Assembly (NCBI GenBank): GCA_012295275.1
Contig: CM022665.1
Location: 22,157,502 to 22,221,501 of the forward strand
DNA length: 64,000 bases
From: Chrysomallon squamiferum
Lineage: Eukaryota; Mollusca; Gastropoda; Neomphalida; Peltospiridae
Direction of reading: 5' to 3'
In this document: positions 39,396 to 63,872 of the stretch, in pieces
How positions within the stretch are numbered: the first letter of the stretch is position 1
Layout of the letters: the number at the start of each line of letters is the position of its first letter
Position numbers and translations under genes: made by a program
Notes under the pieces: generated by a model
The model's input: only the letters and a program-made list of their open reading frames with translations
Database searches by the model: none
Told to the model about the DNA's origin: nothing

Positions 39396-40145
39396 ACGCA
39401 CACACATCACAAATGCGTCCATATAAGTACTTTTATATTTGTTATGATGTTTTGTTAACACTCTTCAGTCTATTAAAACAGTGAACAGACCTTTTTTCAG
39501 TCATCAGTACAAGTCTGTATAACCTGTTCTAACACGTTTATCTGAGAATTGTAAATTGGCTAGCTCTTTGTCGAGAGCTCTGTAATGAACGAGTCTGAAT
39601 ACGATTGTCAGCGGTTTGTACGCCACACAGCAAGAAAGATTCGATATCTAACTACACTTATTTATTTCATTTTTATGTTTAGGCCGGGGAAATCAAGTTA
39701 TAGGCCACGCAGGACAGATAATAGCTTAAATTTGATTGACCGCAGTAGATCTGAATGTATTATTGTTTTTTGAAATGTCATTGATTAAAAAGAACAATAG
39801 TACAAAGCGACATATTGAGGGCTGACTGGATTATAGAGATTATTGTAGTTAAAACCTGTCGTATAAATCCTCAAAGAACACCATAAAATGAAGAACATAC
39901 TGTCTCGTAATATTAATTGCTCTTTGGGTAATTTCTACAGATTAATTTAAAAGATGCATCACATCGCGTCAGAAAAAGTATCCAAACTGAGTGAAAATAT
40001 ATCACTTAATCGTGCGACGTAATCCTAAAATGCTAGTTTCTTGGCCTAAAACAGAGTGGAATTAGCATGTTTTATTATTTTGAAACGATGATTTAGAGGA
40101 GAGTGATACACAGGCATCTTCACTACACTCCTCCTTACTGCATCC

Positions 40146-40265
40146 TTTTCCAGCCATTGCCGCAAAAGCGATTTATCAAAGGCCATGGGAAATGCTTTCA
40201 TGTTTAAGGGAAGGTGCATGAAAAGGATCTGTTACTGCTAATTGTAAAAGAATACCCCATGTCAT
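40146..40265 (+). mobile_element. SINE remnant, mollusc-type
   Basis: Contains in order TTTTCCAGCCA, TTTATCAAAGGCCATGG, GGGAAGGTGCATGAAAAGGA and TTACTGCTAAT. These match the body of a SINE found widely in mollusc genomes, as I recall its consensus. Related to 8881-8970 and in the same orientation. No intact A and B boxes or 3' tail are visible, so the copy is truncated and old. Confidence 0.65.
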
Positions 40266-40866
40266 GGTGAGTTGCGTGTTATCTGTTTTCGTTCTCAGTA
40301 TGTAAATGTCGATATTTAACAATAGACTGAAGTGTGCTAAGTACTTTAATTATTTACTCATTTCACAAAAACAGTCTTTACCAAGAGTGTTTCAAACAAA
40401 AGGTTGATGATTATTCTCTATCTAGTCTGGTTCAAACGTGATAAGCACCTGCTCGCAGTCAGATCATATGAACATCTCTCTGGAATTAACTCATTTATTT
40501 ATGCACCAAGTTTGTGAATTCAGCTAATCTGTAAAAGCATGTTCATTGAAAGGAATAGCAAAATGTAATAACTAACATTTTCTATATTTATTTATTTATT
40601 TATTTTACTTTAAAAAAAAAAAATTAAAAACAATTATTTATAACATTTTCATTTATTACGCGGTTTCTTTCTGTAATTTTTCAAAATAATGTTTTTATAG
40701 AGGAAATGAAAATAAATATATTTCTGAGTATTTGTATTTGATGTTTGTCTTATTTAATTGAATATAAGATCTGTAAACTTCTTGAGATCAAACTTTAGTA
40801 CACAAGTACCCCACTGTAACCCAGTCCATGCCATTAAAATATATAAAAATACAAAAACAAATACAT

Positions 40867-40880
40867 AATAATAATAATAA

Positions 40881-40911
<31 letters not shown>

Positions 40912-40920
40912 AAGAAGAAG
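40867..40920. repeat. (AAT)n then (AAG)n microsatellite
   Basis: A short AAT array joined to about 38 bp of AAG. Confidence 0.95.
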
Positions 40921-41844
40921 ATTTAAACTGATACCAGAGCGAATATGAAAGACTTATTACATTAAACAATTATATTATTGCAGGAGCTATAAAACACTTT
41001 AGCACCATTTAAAAGATGAAATAGAACCCAGATTTCAAGACTCTCCATCGCCAACGCATGGAAGTCCCAAGAACAAAACTGACAGTGAAACGTTTTGTTT
41101 CTTCACAGAAACAATGTTAAGGCACTCTATTACAGATACATCACACTGTTCAGCATAGGTTATTCCCATCGCTTGAAATACGGCTTATTTCATCGTCTAA
41201 TTTAACTGAATAACTACTACTAGAACGATACAGTGTTTAAAGAATTATGTTTAGCTTTCAGCCTATACTGTTATGACGTGTATATTAAAAGGCAATCTCA
41301 TTAAACTCAACGCCCCTGGATGCCTTCTAGTAGGAATCCTTTACACCCGAAATGTCTCAAAATGGCGCACGCCCGGAAGCGTAGTGCGTGTGCTTTTCAA
41401 ATGGGGTCTGCTATTTATATTGTCAAGTGTTTGTGAGAACTCTAATGACCAAATGGCGCTGTTAGCTGTAAAGTACCGCCGGGCTGTTATGAAGAATCCG
41501 CAAATCTTCTCACTGGTCAATATTTTGGTTATATTTCATCGAAAATACGAACTAAAAGATATTTTTAGGACAAGAGATGGGGCACGAATGTTTTTAATGA
41601 CATATGTTTATTTTGTTGTTTTTGTGATATATTTAATGTTTCCATCATTTTCTTCCCAGTGAATAATATACAGTTTTTCTATTTTAAAGTTATATTTATA
41701 TCATTACACTTTTGTACGTACAAACGGATAAAATTAAAACTATAAAACCTACTTTGACAGATGATTTATTTGAAAGTTGCCAATTTTTGTAGGTATGTTG
41801 TTGATTATTCTTGTTTTTTTTTTTTTTTTTTTCCATTTAATGAA

Positions 41845-41946
<102 letters not shown>

Positions 41947-43895
41947 GCAATTTTGCACAATAAAACAAAAGTCTCTTGTAGAGATGGGTGTTTGTTTCAT
42001 AGTCCTTAATTAATGGTACAATTTGTCTTAGAACTAATCCGACTGGAAGACGCATTAATTTTTCCAGCAATATCGTTCACTAGAACATTGCGCATTGCGT
42101 GCCCTTCTCTCCAGACTGACTCAGCAGGTCACTTTTCAATATTGAGGAAATCACGATTACTAACATTACTCAAAACAAAGTCAGTGACAGAACAACGTAA
42201 CCAAACAAACACATGCCTGGCCGTGGAAGAAATGTTTTCAGTTTAAGATTAATTATTGGCGGTGCTCTCTTAGACTTCTGTCTCATTCCTACAGCAGCAA
42301 CGTCTGCGGATTTCTTGTATAAGAAAATTATTACCGAGTACAAATAAAATAACCTTTTGCTGTCAGTTGGAGAAGCTTGTGAAATTTAGAAGCGTTTTTT
42401 TTTTTTTAATATAACGTGTGTAGTAACAAATTTTCATTTTAAATATTGGCTCAATTTTTAAATTCCTCCCCGATACAACGCAGATAGATACATAGAATTA
42501 TTTTATTATTAAAACGTTAAACCAGAGCTGTTTCACATGTTCTTATAATTACAAAGATACTCTGTATTATAAATGACTCAATAAGGTTAGAATATATCAT
42601 ACAAACACACACACACGGTTAGATCTTTAGCTTCTTTGCCATTTTAAAAAGCGTTGCGTTTTAAGACCGCGAGACACGTGCTGTTCAGTTGAAGTGATGA
42701 ATATATGAATACTTGCTTCACGAAACAGTAAAACATTTTAATATTTACGATTATGTTTTTGTTGTTGTTTTTCTTTTCTCTTTCTTCTTTTTTTAATATT
42801 ATTATTTTATTGCTTAAGTGTTGTTGTTTTTTTGCACGATAGGTGATAAAACATAATGAAAAAACGTACTCAATCATATGTCTTTCATCCTTAACAGTTC
42901 ATTTTAAATATATATATATATAACGTTTTGTTAAATTAATATTCATGCATTTAAATTAACAATTACAAGAAATAATCTGGCTTCTCAGTAGCTTGTCCAA
43001 AACAGATATTTGACCGATTCTGTAGTTCTGTAGATATTCTCACACTTTAAAATAAAATATTTAAAATAATATTAATCTGTCGAGACTGCTAGACATTGAA
43101 ATCCAACAAGTTTTCTCGGTACGTCAGGGATACGAGTTAAGTATGCTAACGCAATCAGTCATATAATTCCTTTCAGCGTTTGGGTTTAATCATTAACTTG
43201 TATAATAAGGAATCAGTGAGAATTTTAATTCCTTTCAGATTTGTGTAATTATTTTGTCTGACTCTTTTATACAATGAGGTTTTTAGATCCCACGAGGATA
43301 CAGCCGGTTCGCATCGCCGCCATTTTTTGTTCTTTCATTAAGGGCATTCGTAGACTGTTGATTTGCTGAGACGTTTTATCAGTAAGATAATTAGTTATAT
43401 ACATTAACAGTACAGTAAGATTTCCGATTCGTTTAGAAACTGAAAACAAAAGATTCATCTACAGTGACATTTCCTGGCATTTTCAGATATATGATGAAAT
43501 TAGCATTACTGCATGTTAGTATCAGTTGGGGAACTAACATTGCGTTTAATCGCATAGTGTGACCGCGTATTAAGGAACAGAGTGACCAACAGGGAAAGGA
43601 TGTAATTATTACAGATTAGTATTAGGCAAGATTTTTAGAGATGTGTCTATACCTAGAAATGACATTTCTGAATTAAATAAAATAAAACGATGGATGCTGT
43701 TTAATTAAAATAAAATAAATATGAATAAATATTTGTTTTATTTTATTAAAAAATAAAAAATAGATTTCTTTTATATTTTTGCTGTCCATCATAATTATTA
43801 TTTTGTAAATAGATCTGAAGTAACCTACACGTACAAAATGATTATGATAGATTACTAAAGACTTTTTCAGCAGTTATTGTTATTATTATTATTAT

Positions 43896-43927
<32 letters not shown>

Positions 43928-44227
43928 ATACGGTATAATATTTACTTCTTCGTAATAGACAGTTGCAAACACCAATCCCATATTTGATTTATGTGGAGCC
44001 GATGTCGTCGACTAATCCACTTTGGTTTTCAACTGTAACTGAATACTTTGATTGTTCAAACTTCCAGAAACTTCCAGTCTAAAAGGATTACCTAAAGCTT
44101 GACAATTGTATGTTCATACAAAAGGTAGTCTGGCGTTCAAGAAATGGAGTCAGACTACTATTACTCAGAGGTGTCATACATGATACTGCATTTTATTATT
44201 TTTAATCTCTCTCTCATGTATATATGT

Positions 44228-44228
<1 letters not shown>

Positions 44229-44277
<49 letters not shown>
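44229..44277. repeat. (GT)n microsatellite
   Basis: About 49 bp of GT repeats. Confidence 0.95.
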
Positions 44278-44280
<3 letters not shown>

Positions 44281-44868
44281 AGTTTATCTCTCTATCTATC
44301 TGTATATATTTATCCATCTATCTGTTATTTTTAATGATTATTTTGGGGATTATTTCTTGGGATTATTTTTGGGGAGCTTTTTAAATACTGCTTAAAGTAA
44401 AAATTAAAATGTCCATTAGTCATAGTTTTAATGAATGAAGTTAAATACGAAATGTTGATTCATTACCATTATGTGACAATATTCCAAATACACTCTAATG
44501 TCATTTACATCATTGTGCAGAAGAATCAATACGCACATTAAACTAAAGAATTTAACACAGTTCATTATCAAAGTGCATATGTAGGACAATAAACTAATGG
44601 CTTAAATACATTGTATGTACTTCCATACTGTTGTTACATTTGCGTTTTATGGACAAACTCTACTAACAAAACAGTAAGACAACAAAAATGTCCTTCTTTT
44701 GGCGTGTATTTGTGAGAAAAATAAAAATAAATCAATTAATTAAAACAACACACATCAAGTATATGTGCAGATATAACAACAAAGCAGGAAGACATAAAAA
44801 CGTTATTCTGTTCACTTCCGCATTCATGCGAGTATAAACGGGACAACATGCAATAAAAATTATTTTTA

Positions 44869-45010
44869 AAACTATTTTATTGTTTGTTTATTATTTTCGG
44901 TAAACAATTAATTATTAAATGAAATAAACATGCTCTTTAAAACCATTTTATTGTTTGTTTTTACTATTTAGTGTAATAATAATAATAATAATTAAATGAA
45001 ATAAAAACTG
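44869..45010. repeat. two-copy tandem duplication
   Basis: Two copies of a unit of about 68 bp: each has ATTTTATTGTTTGTTT followed by AT-rich DNA and ending ATTAAATGAAATAAA. Moderately diverged. Confidence 0.65.
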
Positions 45011-46267
45011 TTTTTAAAAACAAAAAGTGTTTATTGTTGCTGTGATTACTACTAACAATAATAACAGCAGGAATAATTCTTTGAGTAGGTTTTTATTATT
45101 ATTTTTTGTTATTATTTACTTCTAAAAATTTTTTTTTTTTTTTTTTTCATAACCATTTAAATTTATTAATAGTATCATTAAATCTACCTTTTATTATCTT
45201 AATAAACTGTACCTTAAATGCAGCGACAGTGAGTCACCTGGTGAGTGATGACACCCCCACCTCAGAGTGGCTAATACGGGATAACTCAAACTTGTCAACT
45301 GATTTATCCTGGGGGACTGTTCACCTCAGGTACAGAACAAAAAATATTTAGATTAAAAATCATTTATAAAATATCTGACATTCAAATAAATTAATAAATA
45401 AATTTAGCATACTGTATTTCCCCACCCCAACAAATTTTTAATAATGTGAAAAAGATAAAAGAATACCATCCATAACTGATCAATAGTTGTAATGGTATTG
45501 TTTTCTTACGACACTGGAAGAAAACATTAAAACAAATCAGACAGCCATCTTTGCTATGACATCACAGTTACAGGCTAAACTATTATTTTGTAGTTATACT
45601 TCACTATTAATTAAAAATTAAAAATTAAATATAACTAGGAATTATGCAGAATATATTTCATCAAATTTATGCAATGGTCAGTGTGAAAAATGGTCACATG
45701 ATAAATATTTGTGGAATCTTTTTAGAATATATGTCTTCATTTTAATACTAGAAACTACCTTACAGCTAATGTAGCATACTGTATACATAAATATGATGTG
45801 AGAATGTTGTTATAACATTAAATTCATGTAAATATTGACAAAAACAGTAATTCTTAAGAATTACTTGTCTGAATTCAAATACCACTAAAGATCACATACA
45901 TATAACATTGATTTTAAATATGTCTGTAAATTACTATGTTTTTACATACATATCAAAGAAGTGTAATTGTGGACATATATATGATATATTTAATACCAAG
46001 GATATGTCTACACATGTATTTCTATGTCTGTGTGTGCGTGAAAAATAGTCATCTTTCTATTCATCTAAATATTACAAATGATACACTTGTTTTTATAAAA
46101 TATTAACCGTTATAGGACAGCCTTAATTCTTTATGTTTTGCATACATTTTAATTTCATTTCACACATTTCATATCTACCATTTCAGACACATTCATTTAG
46201 ACCTTTTTTTAATTTTGGCACAATAACTTTTCATTTTTTTGGTAGAATCACACATTTAATTTAGTAC

Positions 46268-46735
46268 ATCTATTGCACCACTTCATTGTTTTGCAGTCAC
46301 TGCTTCACTTCATTTTTTAAAATATACTGCACCACTTCATTGTTTTTGCAGTCACTGCATCATTTTATTGTTTTGCAGTCACTGCTTCACTTCATTTTTT
46401 AAAATATACTGCACCACTTCATTCTTTTTGCAGTCACTGCATCATTTTATTGTTTTGCAGTCACTGCTTCACTTCATTTTTTAAAATATACTGCACCACT
46501 TCATTGATTTTGCAGTCACTCATCATTTTATTGTTTTGCAGTCACTGCTTCACTTCATTTTTTAAAATATACTGCACCACTTCATTGATTTTGCAGTCAC
46601 TCATCATTTTATTGTTTTGCAGTCACTGCTTCACTTCATTTTTTAAAATATACTGCACCACTTCATTGATTTTGCAGTCACTCATCATTTTATTGTTTTG
46701 TTCACATCTACTGCATCACTTCATTTTTTTTGCAC
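46268..46735. repeat. 81-bp minisatellite carrying AATAAA
   Basis: About five units of 81 bp containing TTTTGCAGTCACTG and CTTCACTTCATTTTTTAAAA. Each unit includes TTTATT on the plus strand, which is AATAAA in the sense of copine transcription, at 46364, 46446, 46527, 46608 and 46689. It begins about 120 nt beyond the copine stop codon, so it probably lies in or just past that gene's 3' UTR. Confidence 0.92.
46689..46694 (-). promoter_or_regulatory. candidate copine polyadenylation signal
   Basis: AATAAA on the minus strand about 165 nt past the copine stop, the first of five within the 81-bp array. Position fits a normal 3' UTR; actual use is unknown. Confidence 0.35.
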
Positions 46736-46856
46736 AGTTGCTTCATTATGCAGCTGCAGTAATAATATTCTTAGGTTGTGAAGTCTTTGCTTCATTTCTT
46801 TGAAAACCTGAGACTGAGCGAGCCCTAATAGATTTCACAGTATGTGTGTGTGTGTC

Positions 46857-58974
<12,118 letters not shown>

Positions 58975-59438
58975 GGCGGTCCTACTTGTTGACTTAAGGG
59001 TTTTTCACTCGCTTTTGTGAATAACCGATAAAACGGTCCCAATCGTTTTGTCGTAGCCTTGATAATCACAATTAATTATATTGCTTATGATCCGAACAAA
59101 TGCTGTTTACGAAGAATTTTTATTGCAATAAAAGTTATTTTGATTAATTCCGTATGGTAAACGGTTTGCTGTAAGCATTCGTGATTTGCCGATACTAACT
59201 TAATCACTAAATTATAATAAATGAGGTACGTTAAGAGGAACACTGCTAAGAACCGTGGCGAATTGATCTGTCCATAAATTTCTAATCATACAAAGGAATG
59301 TCATTAATTTGACATACGTGAAGAATGAAATAATAGATGGTCGTTGTATTAAGTTACGATGTATTTCCGAAACTGATTTTACATCTACAGTAACATACTC
59401 AACTGCTATACTACTACTACTACTACTACTACTACTAT

Positions 59439-59497
<59 letters not shown>

Positions 59498-59894
59498 TTA
59501 CTACTACTATTTTCTATTTTGACTGGATTAAGTTAAATAACCATCAGTGCGTAATGATAAACAAAACAAACAAAAATTAAAAACTACATTTTGGTGCTGA
59601 GACATAATTTTATTCTGTTGGTGACATTTTAATTTATCAGACTGAATTATCCAGTCCTTGTTTATTGAAAAAAAAATTCGGTAGTGTGTGCAAAAATACG
59701 TAACTGACATATAGGACATTAAAAGCATTTAAAACACTGGAAAGGAAGTTTTATAAAAACCACGTAATAAATCAAATATTACTGACTGAGAAGTGAATCG
59801 AATTGTAAGTTCATACTGAAAATGAATTGTAATGTTAGGAAAAATCGATTGTTAGAAATGATTGCTCTTGAAGAATGGAGTCGATTTTCGAATT
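58975..59894. other. spacer between cadherin 3' end and copine 5' end
   Basis: About 900 bp, presumably holding the copine 5' UTR and promoter and the end of the cadherin 3' UTR. Contains a long ACT array. No exon is recognised. Confidence 0.6.
59409..59508. repeat. (ACT)n microsatellite
   Basis: About 100 bp of ACT triplets with two single-base variants. The poly-Leu frame is an artefact. Confidence 0.98.
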
Positions 59895-59900
59895 TTTATT
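59895..59900 (-). promoter_or_regulatory. AATAAA one base after the cadherin stop
   Basis: TGA at 59902-59904 is followed by one A and then AATAAA. If used, the 3' UTR would be only about 20-30 nt. Other signals further downstream are possible. Confidence 0.35.
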
Positions 59901-59901
59901 T

Positions 59902-59984
59902 TCAGTATCTGTAAGATCGATTGTATTCGCCGACTTTGACAATGATGCTTTGAGGTGTGTGACTTCGTTCATCGAAATAGTCAT
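59902..59984 (-). CDS. cadherin last exon: C-terminal tail
   Basis: 83 nt. Joins the previous exon in frame as HKRNHDYFDERSHTPQS and ends VKVGEYNRSYRY then TGA. TTTAG acceptor. Its DYFDE resembles DDYF encoded two exons earlier. Confidence 0.87.
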
Positions 59985-62900
59985 CTAAATAAAAAAAAAA
60001 AAAAAAATATATATATAAATAAATAAATGAAAATAGCTACTATTACTATTAATAATAATCGATTAGTAAAAAAATATCTATGAAAATTCATTATAATTTG
60101 TAAAGGGTACATCAGAGGTACAGTTTGATTTATAATCATATGGACATGTAACATGCTTTTTCACTTGTTAAAAAAAAAAACTGGAACAGTATTTATTATT
60201 GATGCATGATAAAAATGTAGATCGTTTTCAAAATTAAAAACATTTATATATTGACTGATTTGTGTATTATCTGAACGAAACTGATATTATATATGCCACA
60301 AACTGTGAACTAACTATAGAAGAAAATAAATACTATAAAATGTCTGGCTTTTGAAAGGATATATGTAGAAAACGGATAGAGACATACAACAATATAACAA
60401 AACTTTTAATTTGTATACGTATATTTATATTCTCGATGACTTTAATAAATCAAACGAGTTATCATATTTTGAACGATATTTTATTACCATTATTATCATT
60501 ATCATTTAATAAATAAATAAACAATATATATATATTTTAATTTTACATAAAAAATATATTAATTTTACAATATCACTAGTCTTAATACAATCGAAGGGAA
60601 GTAACTCTAGTGACGCACACGTACCCTGTAGATCTCACAGCTGATTTTAAAACTACATCTTGCTTTGTACAAGATAACTATCTAGTCTGTATATTGGTAT
60701 ATTAAGAATTAACCTTTGAAATTCAAAATTAGACTACTACTTTAATCTCCATAGTTGTAAGTTATGAAAAAAGGAGATACTTTTTAGTTACTGCTTAACA
60801 ACAATAACGTTTACTTACGGTTTCTTTTGTGTCGGTCATTGAAGTCCGATAATGTGGACGATGTATTCGGTCGTCTGCGAATAACAAACAATGGGAATCA
60901 GAAATATTTATTTAAATTATTTATTAATGGTGTTGTTGTTGCTATGGCTAACGTTGTTGTTGTCATTACAGTATTGCCGTTGTTACCACTGTAATTACTA
61001 CTACTGCTACTAGTGCTGCCGCTGCTACTAATACTAGAAATACCACCACCACCACGACAACCGGTAATACTATTACTGTAACGTGTGCAAAATACGTAAC
61101 TTACATAGAGGACATTTTAAACATTTAAATATTGGAGATGAAGTTGGAAAAAATATAGCAAATCATACAGTTATTGAACGAATTACTACAACTACTACTA
61201 CTTCTACTACTATTACTACTGCTGCTGCAGCTGTTGTTGTTCTTATTTATTGATACTATTTATTACGATGGTATATCTATTGTTATATGTGTCACTAACC
61301 TGAAATAATCGTCATAATCTTCATAAGGTTTTATTTTACCAGTCTGTTTGCCTCTGGCGGGCCTATAAAAGAAAATATATGCTATCACTGGACATATTAA
61401 TTGTTACATTAGACTGCTTTCGTGAAATTATTCGCTAATAATCTAATCTTATTTATTAAAACACTTTTTATTCGTGAAATAAAAAAAAAAAAAAGAGAGA
61501 GAATGAATTGCATCTGTGTGTTTTGGTCTTTATTAAGATGCTCGTGAATTTGGTTTATTAAGATAATCACGAATTTGGTTTGTTAGGATACTCTCGAATA
61601 TGGTTTTTTACGACACTCACAAACATGGTTTAGTAAGAAACTCACGGATTAGTTTATTATGATACTCATGGATTTGACTTATTAAGATACTAACGGATTT
61701 GTTTTATTAGGATACTCAGGGATTTGGTTTATTGTGATACTCGCGGATTTGTTTTATTATGATACTAATCGATTTGGTTTATTAAGATAGTCATGGATTT
61801 GGTATTAAGGTACTCATGAATTTAGTTTATTATGATTTTCACGGATTTGGTTTACTATAAAAAGTATTTGTTTTTTTAAGATACTCCTGGATTTGGTTTA
61901 TTATGATATTCACGGATTTGGTTTATTATAAGACGTATTTGGTTTTTAAAGATACTCCTGGATTTGTTTTATTATGATACTCATGAATTTAGATTATTAT
62001 GATATTCACGGATTTGGTTTATTATAAAACGTATTTGGTTTTCAAAGATACTCATGGATTTGGTTTATTATGATATTCACGGATTTGGTTTATTATAAGA
62101 CGTATTTTGTTTTTTAAGATGCTCATGGATTTGGTTTATTATGATATTCACGGATTTGGTTTATTGTAAGACGTATTTGGTTTTTTAAGATACTCATGGA
62201 TTTGGTTTATTATGATACTCACGGATTTGGTTTATTGTAAAACGTATTTGGTTTTTTAAGATGCTCATGGATTTGGTTTATTATGATATTCACGATTTGG
62301 TTTATTATAAGACGTATTTTGTTTTTTAAGATGCTCATGGATTTGGTTTATTATGATATTCACGGATTTGGTTTATTGTAAGACGTATTTGGTTTTTTAA
62401 GATACTCATGGATTTGGTTTATTATGATACTCACGGATTTGGTTTATTGTAAGACGTATTTGGTTTTTTAAGATGCTCATGGATTTGGTTTATTGTGATC
62501 CTCAGGGATTTGGTTTATTAAGATACTTACGGATTTGGTTTGCCGCAGCAGTATCCAGTGGTGAGATACTGGTACAAGTAATATAAACCGACAACGGTAC
62601 CGACTGTCAGCAGCACCATCAACACACTAAACATTCCCACATTAGCAGGGTAGTCGAAAAAGTTATACGGCTTCTTTGTAGTGGAAGCTGTGGTCGAAGT
62701 TGTTTTCGTTGTCAGCGTTGAAGCTGTTGTCGTAGACGTAGTTGTCGTTTGGTACGTGATCTGGATGGTGGCAGTAGAAGACTTGGCAGGTAAACCGCCA
62801 TCCTCAGCTTTCAGATAAACGAAGTAGCTCTGACCGTATTCGCTTGGGTCGAATTCGTTGGTGTAATAAATATGTCCGTTTCCCAAAACCACACCTTTGA

Positions 62901-63226
62901 CAGACGAACCGAACTGAGGACCATATATGGGAGTATACTTGATAGTGTTAAACGGAGCAGTGCGGTCCTTGTCTGTAGCACTGATGGATCCCAGGAGACC
63001 GAGATTTTGACCTTGAGTGACGGTGTAAGTGACTACGTAACCGTTAACATTTGGTGCGTTTAGTTCAAACTCGGGTGCATTGTCGTTTACATCATAGATA
63101 AACACCTAAACAGAAAATAAGTGACTGCTGACTTTATCAACTAATTTATTTATTTCATTTCATTTCATTTTCATTTTATTTTATTTTATTTTATTTTAAT
63201 TTTATTTTATTTTATTTTAATTATTA

Positions 63227-63260
<34 letters not shown>

Positions 63261-63812
63261 TTTTTTTTATTCATTTATTTATTTTAAATCATGTTTATGT
63301 TTATGAGAGTGAGAGAAATTTCTTATAAAGGAATGATAAAAGCACGCTCTGCTGTTTCAGTTAGTAAATGAATTCATTTACTAACGCCAGATAACTTGTT
63401 TATATCACATCCACTTCATTGTTTACCTGAATCGTAGACGTTCCAATGGCACCTTTATCGTCATCTGCGGCGATTGTCAGGAGAACTGTAGTTGGATAAT
63501 TATTTGGTTTATCGATGTCGTATTTGACGGCGAACGTCAGTCTCTTATGGGATTCGTCATAGTAAAACCTGTTGCTGTCGTTTCTGTGTTGCAAGTACAC
63601 TTTAGTTATTACGTCGTACTCAGGGTCAGAGACGGTTACTCCAAGATCGCACCAGGAAACGTAAGCCTTAAAATAAAACAATTAAGTGGAACAGTGAAAA
63701 GCGAAGAAGATAAACGAAAATGACGCTGATGAATGTAATAATTAAGAAACACGGTTTCTGTAGCAATCCAAAAATGTTTCGTAAAAGTGTATTTAAATAG
63801 AAATGGGAGAAA

Positions 63813-63872
<60 letters not shown>

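Noticed and set aside
39034-39461. Three overlapping Cys/Val/Tyr/Met-rich frames
   Set aside because: All are readings of a CATA/CA microsatellite.
45205-45335. Open segment with splice-like edges downstream of copine, considered as a further copine exon
   Set aside because: Frames contain stops or lack Cys/His residues expected for completing the tail; no link to the last exon can be shown.
46450-46803. Plus-strand frame with a repeated FCSHCFTSFFKIYCTTS motif
   Set aside because: The repetition is the 81-bp minisatellite, whose period is a multiple of three; no start context or homology.
60590-60660. Possible 16-nt microexon of the cadherin tail (CTGTGAGATCTACAGG)
   Set aside because: The exons at 60819-60874 and 59902-59984 already join in frame, so it is not needed, and its upstream pyrimidine tract is weak.
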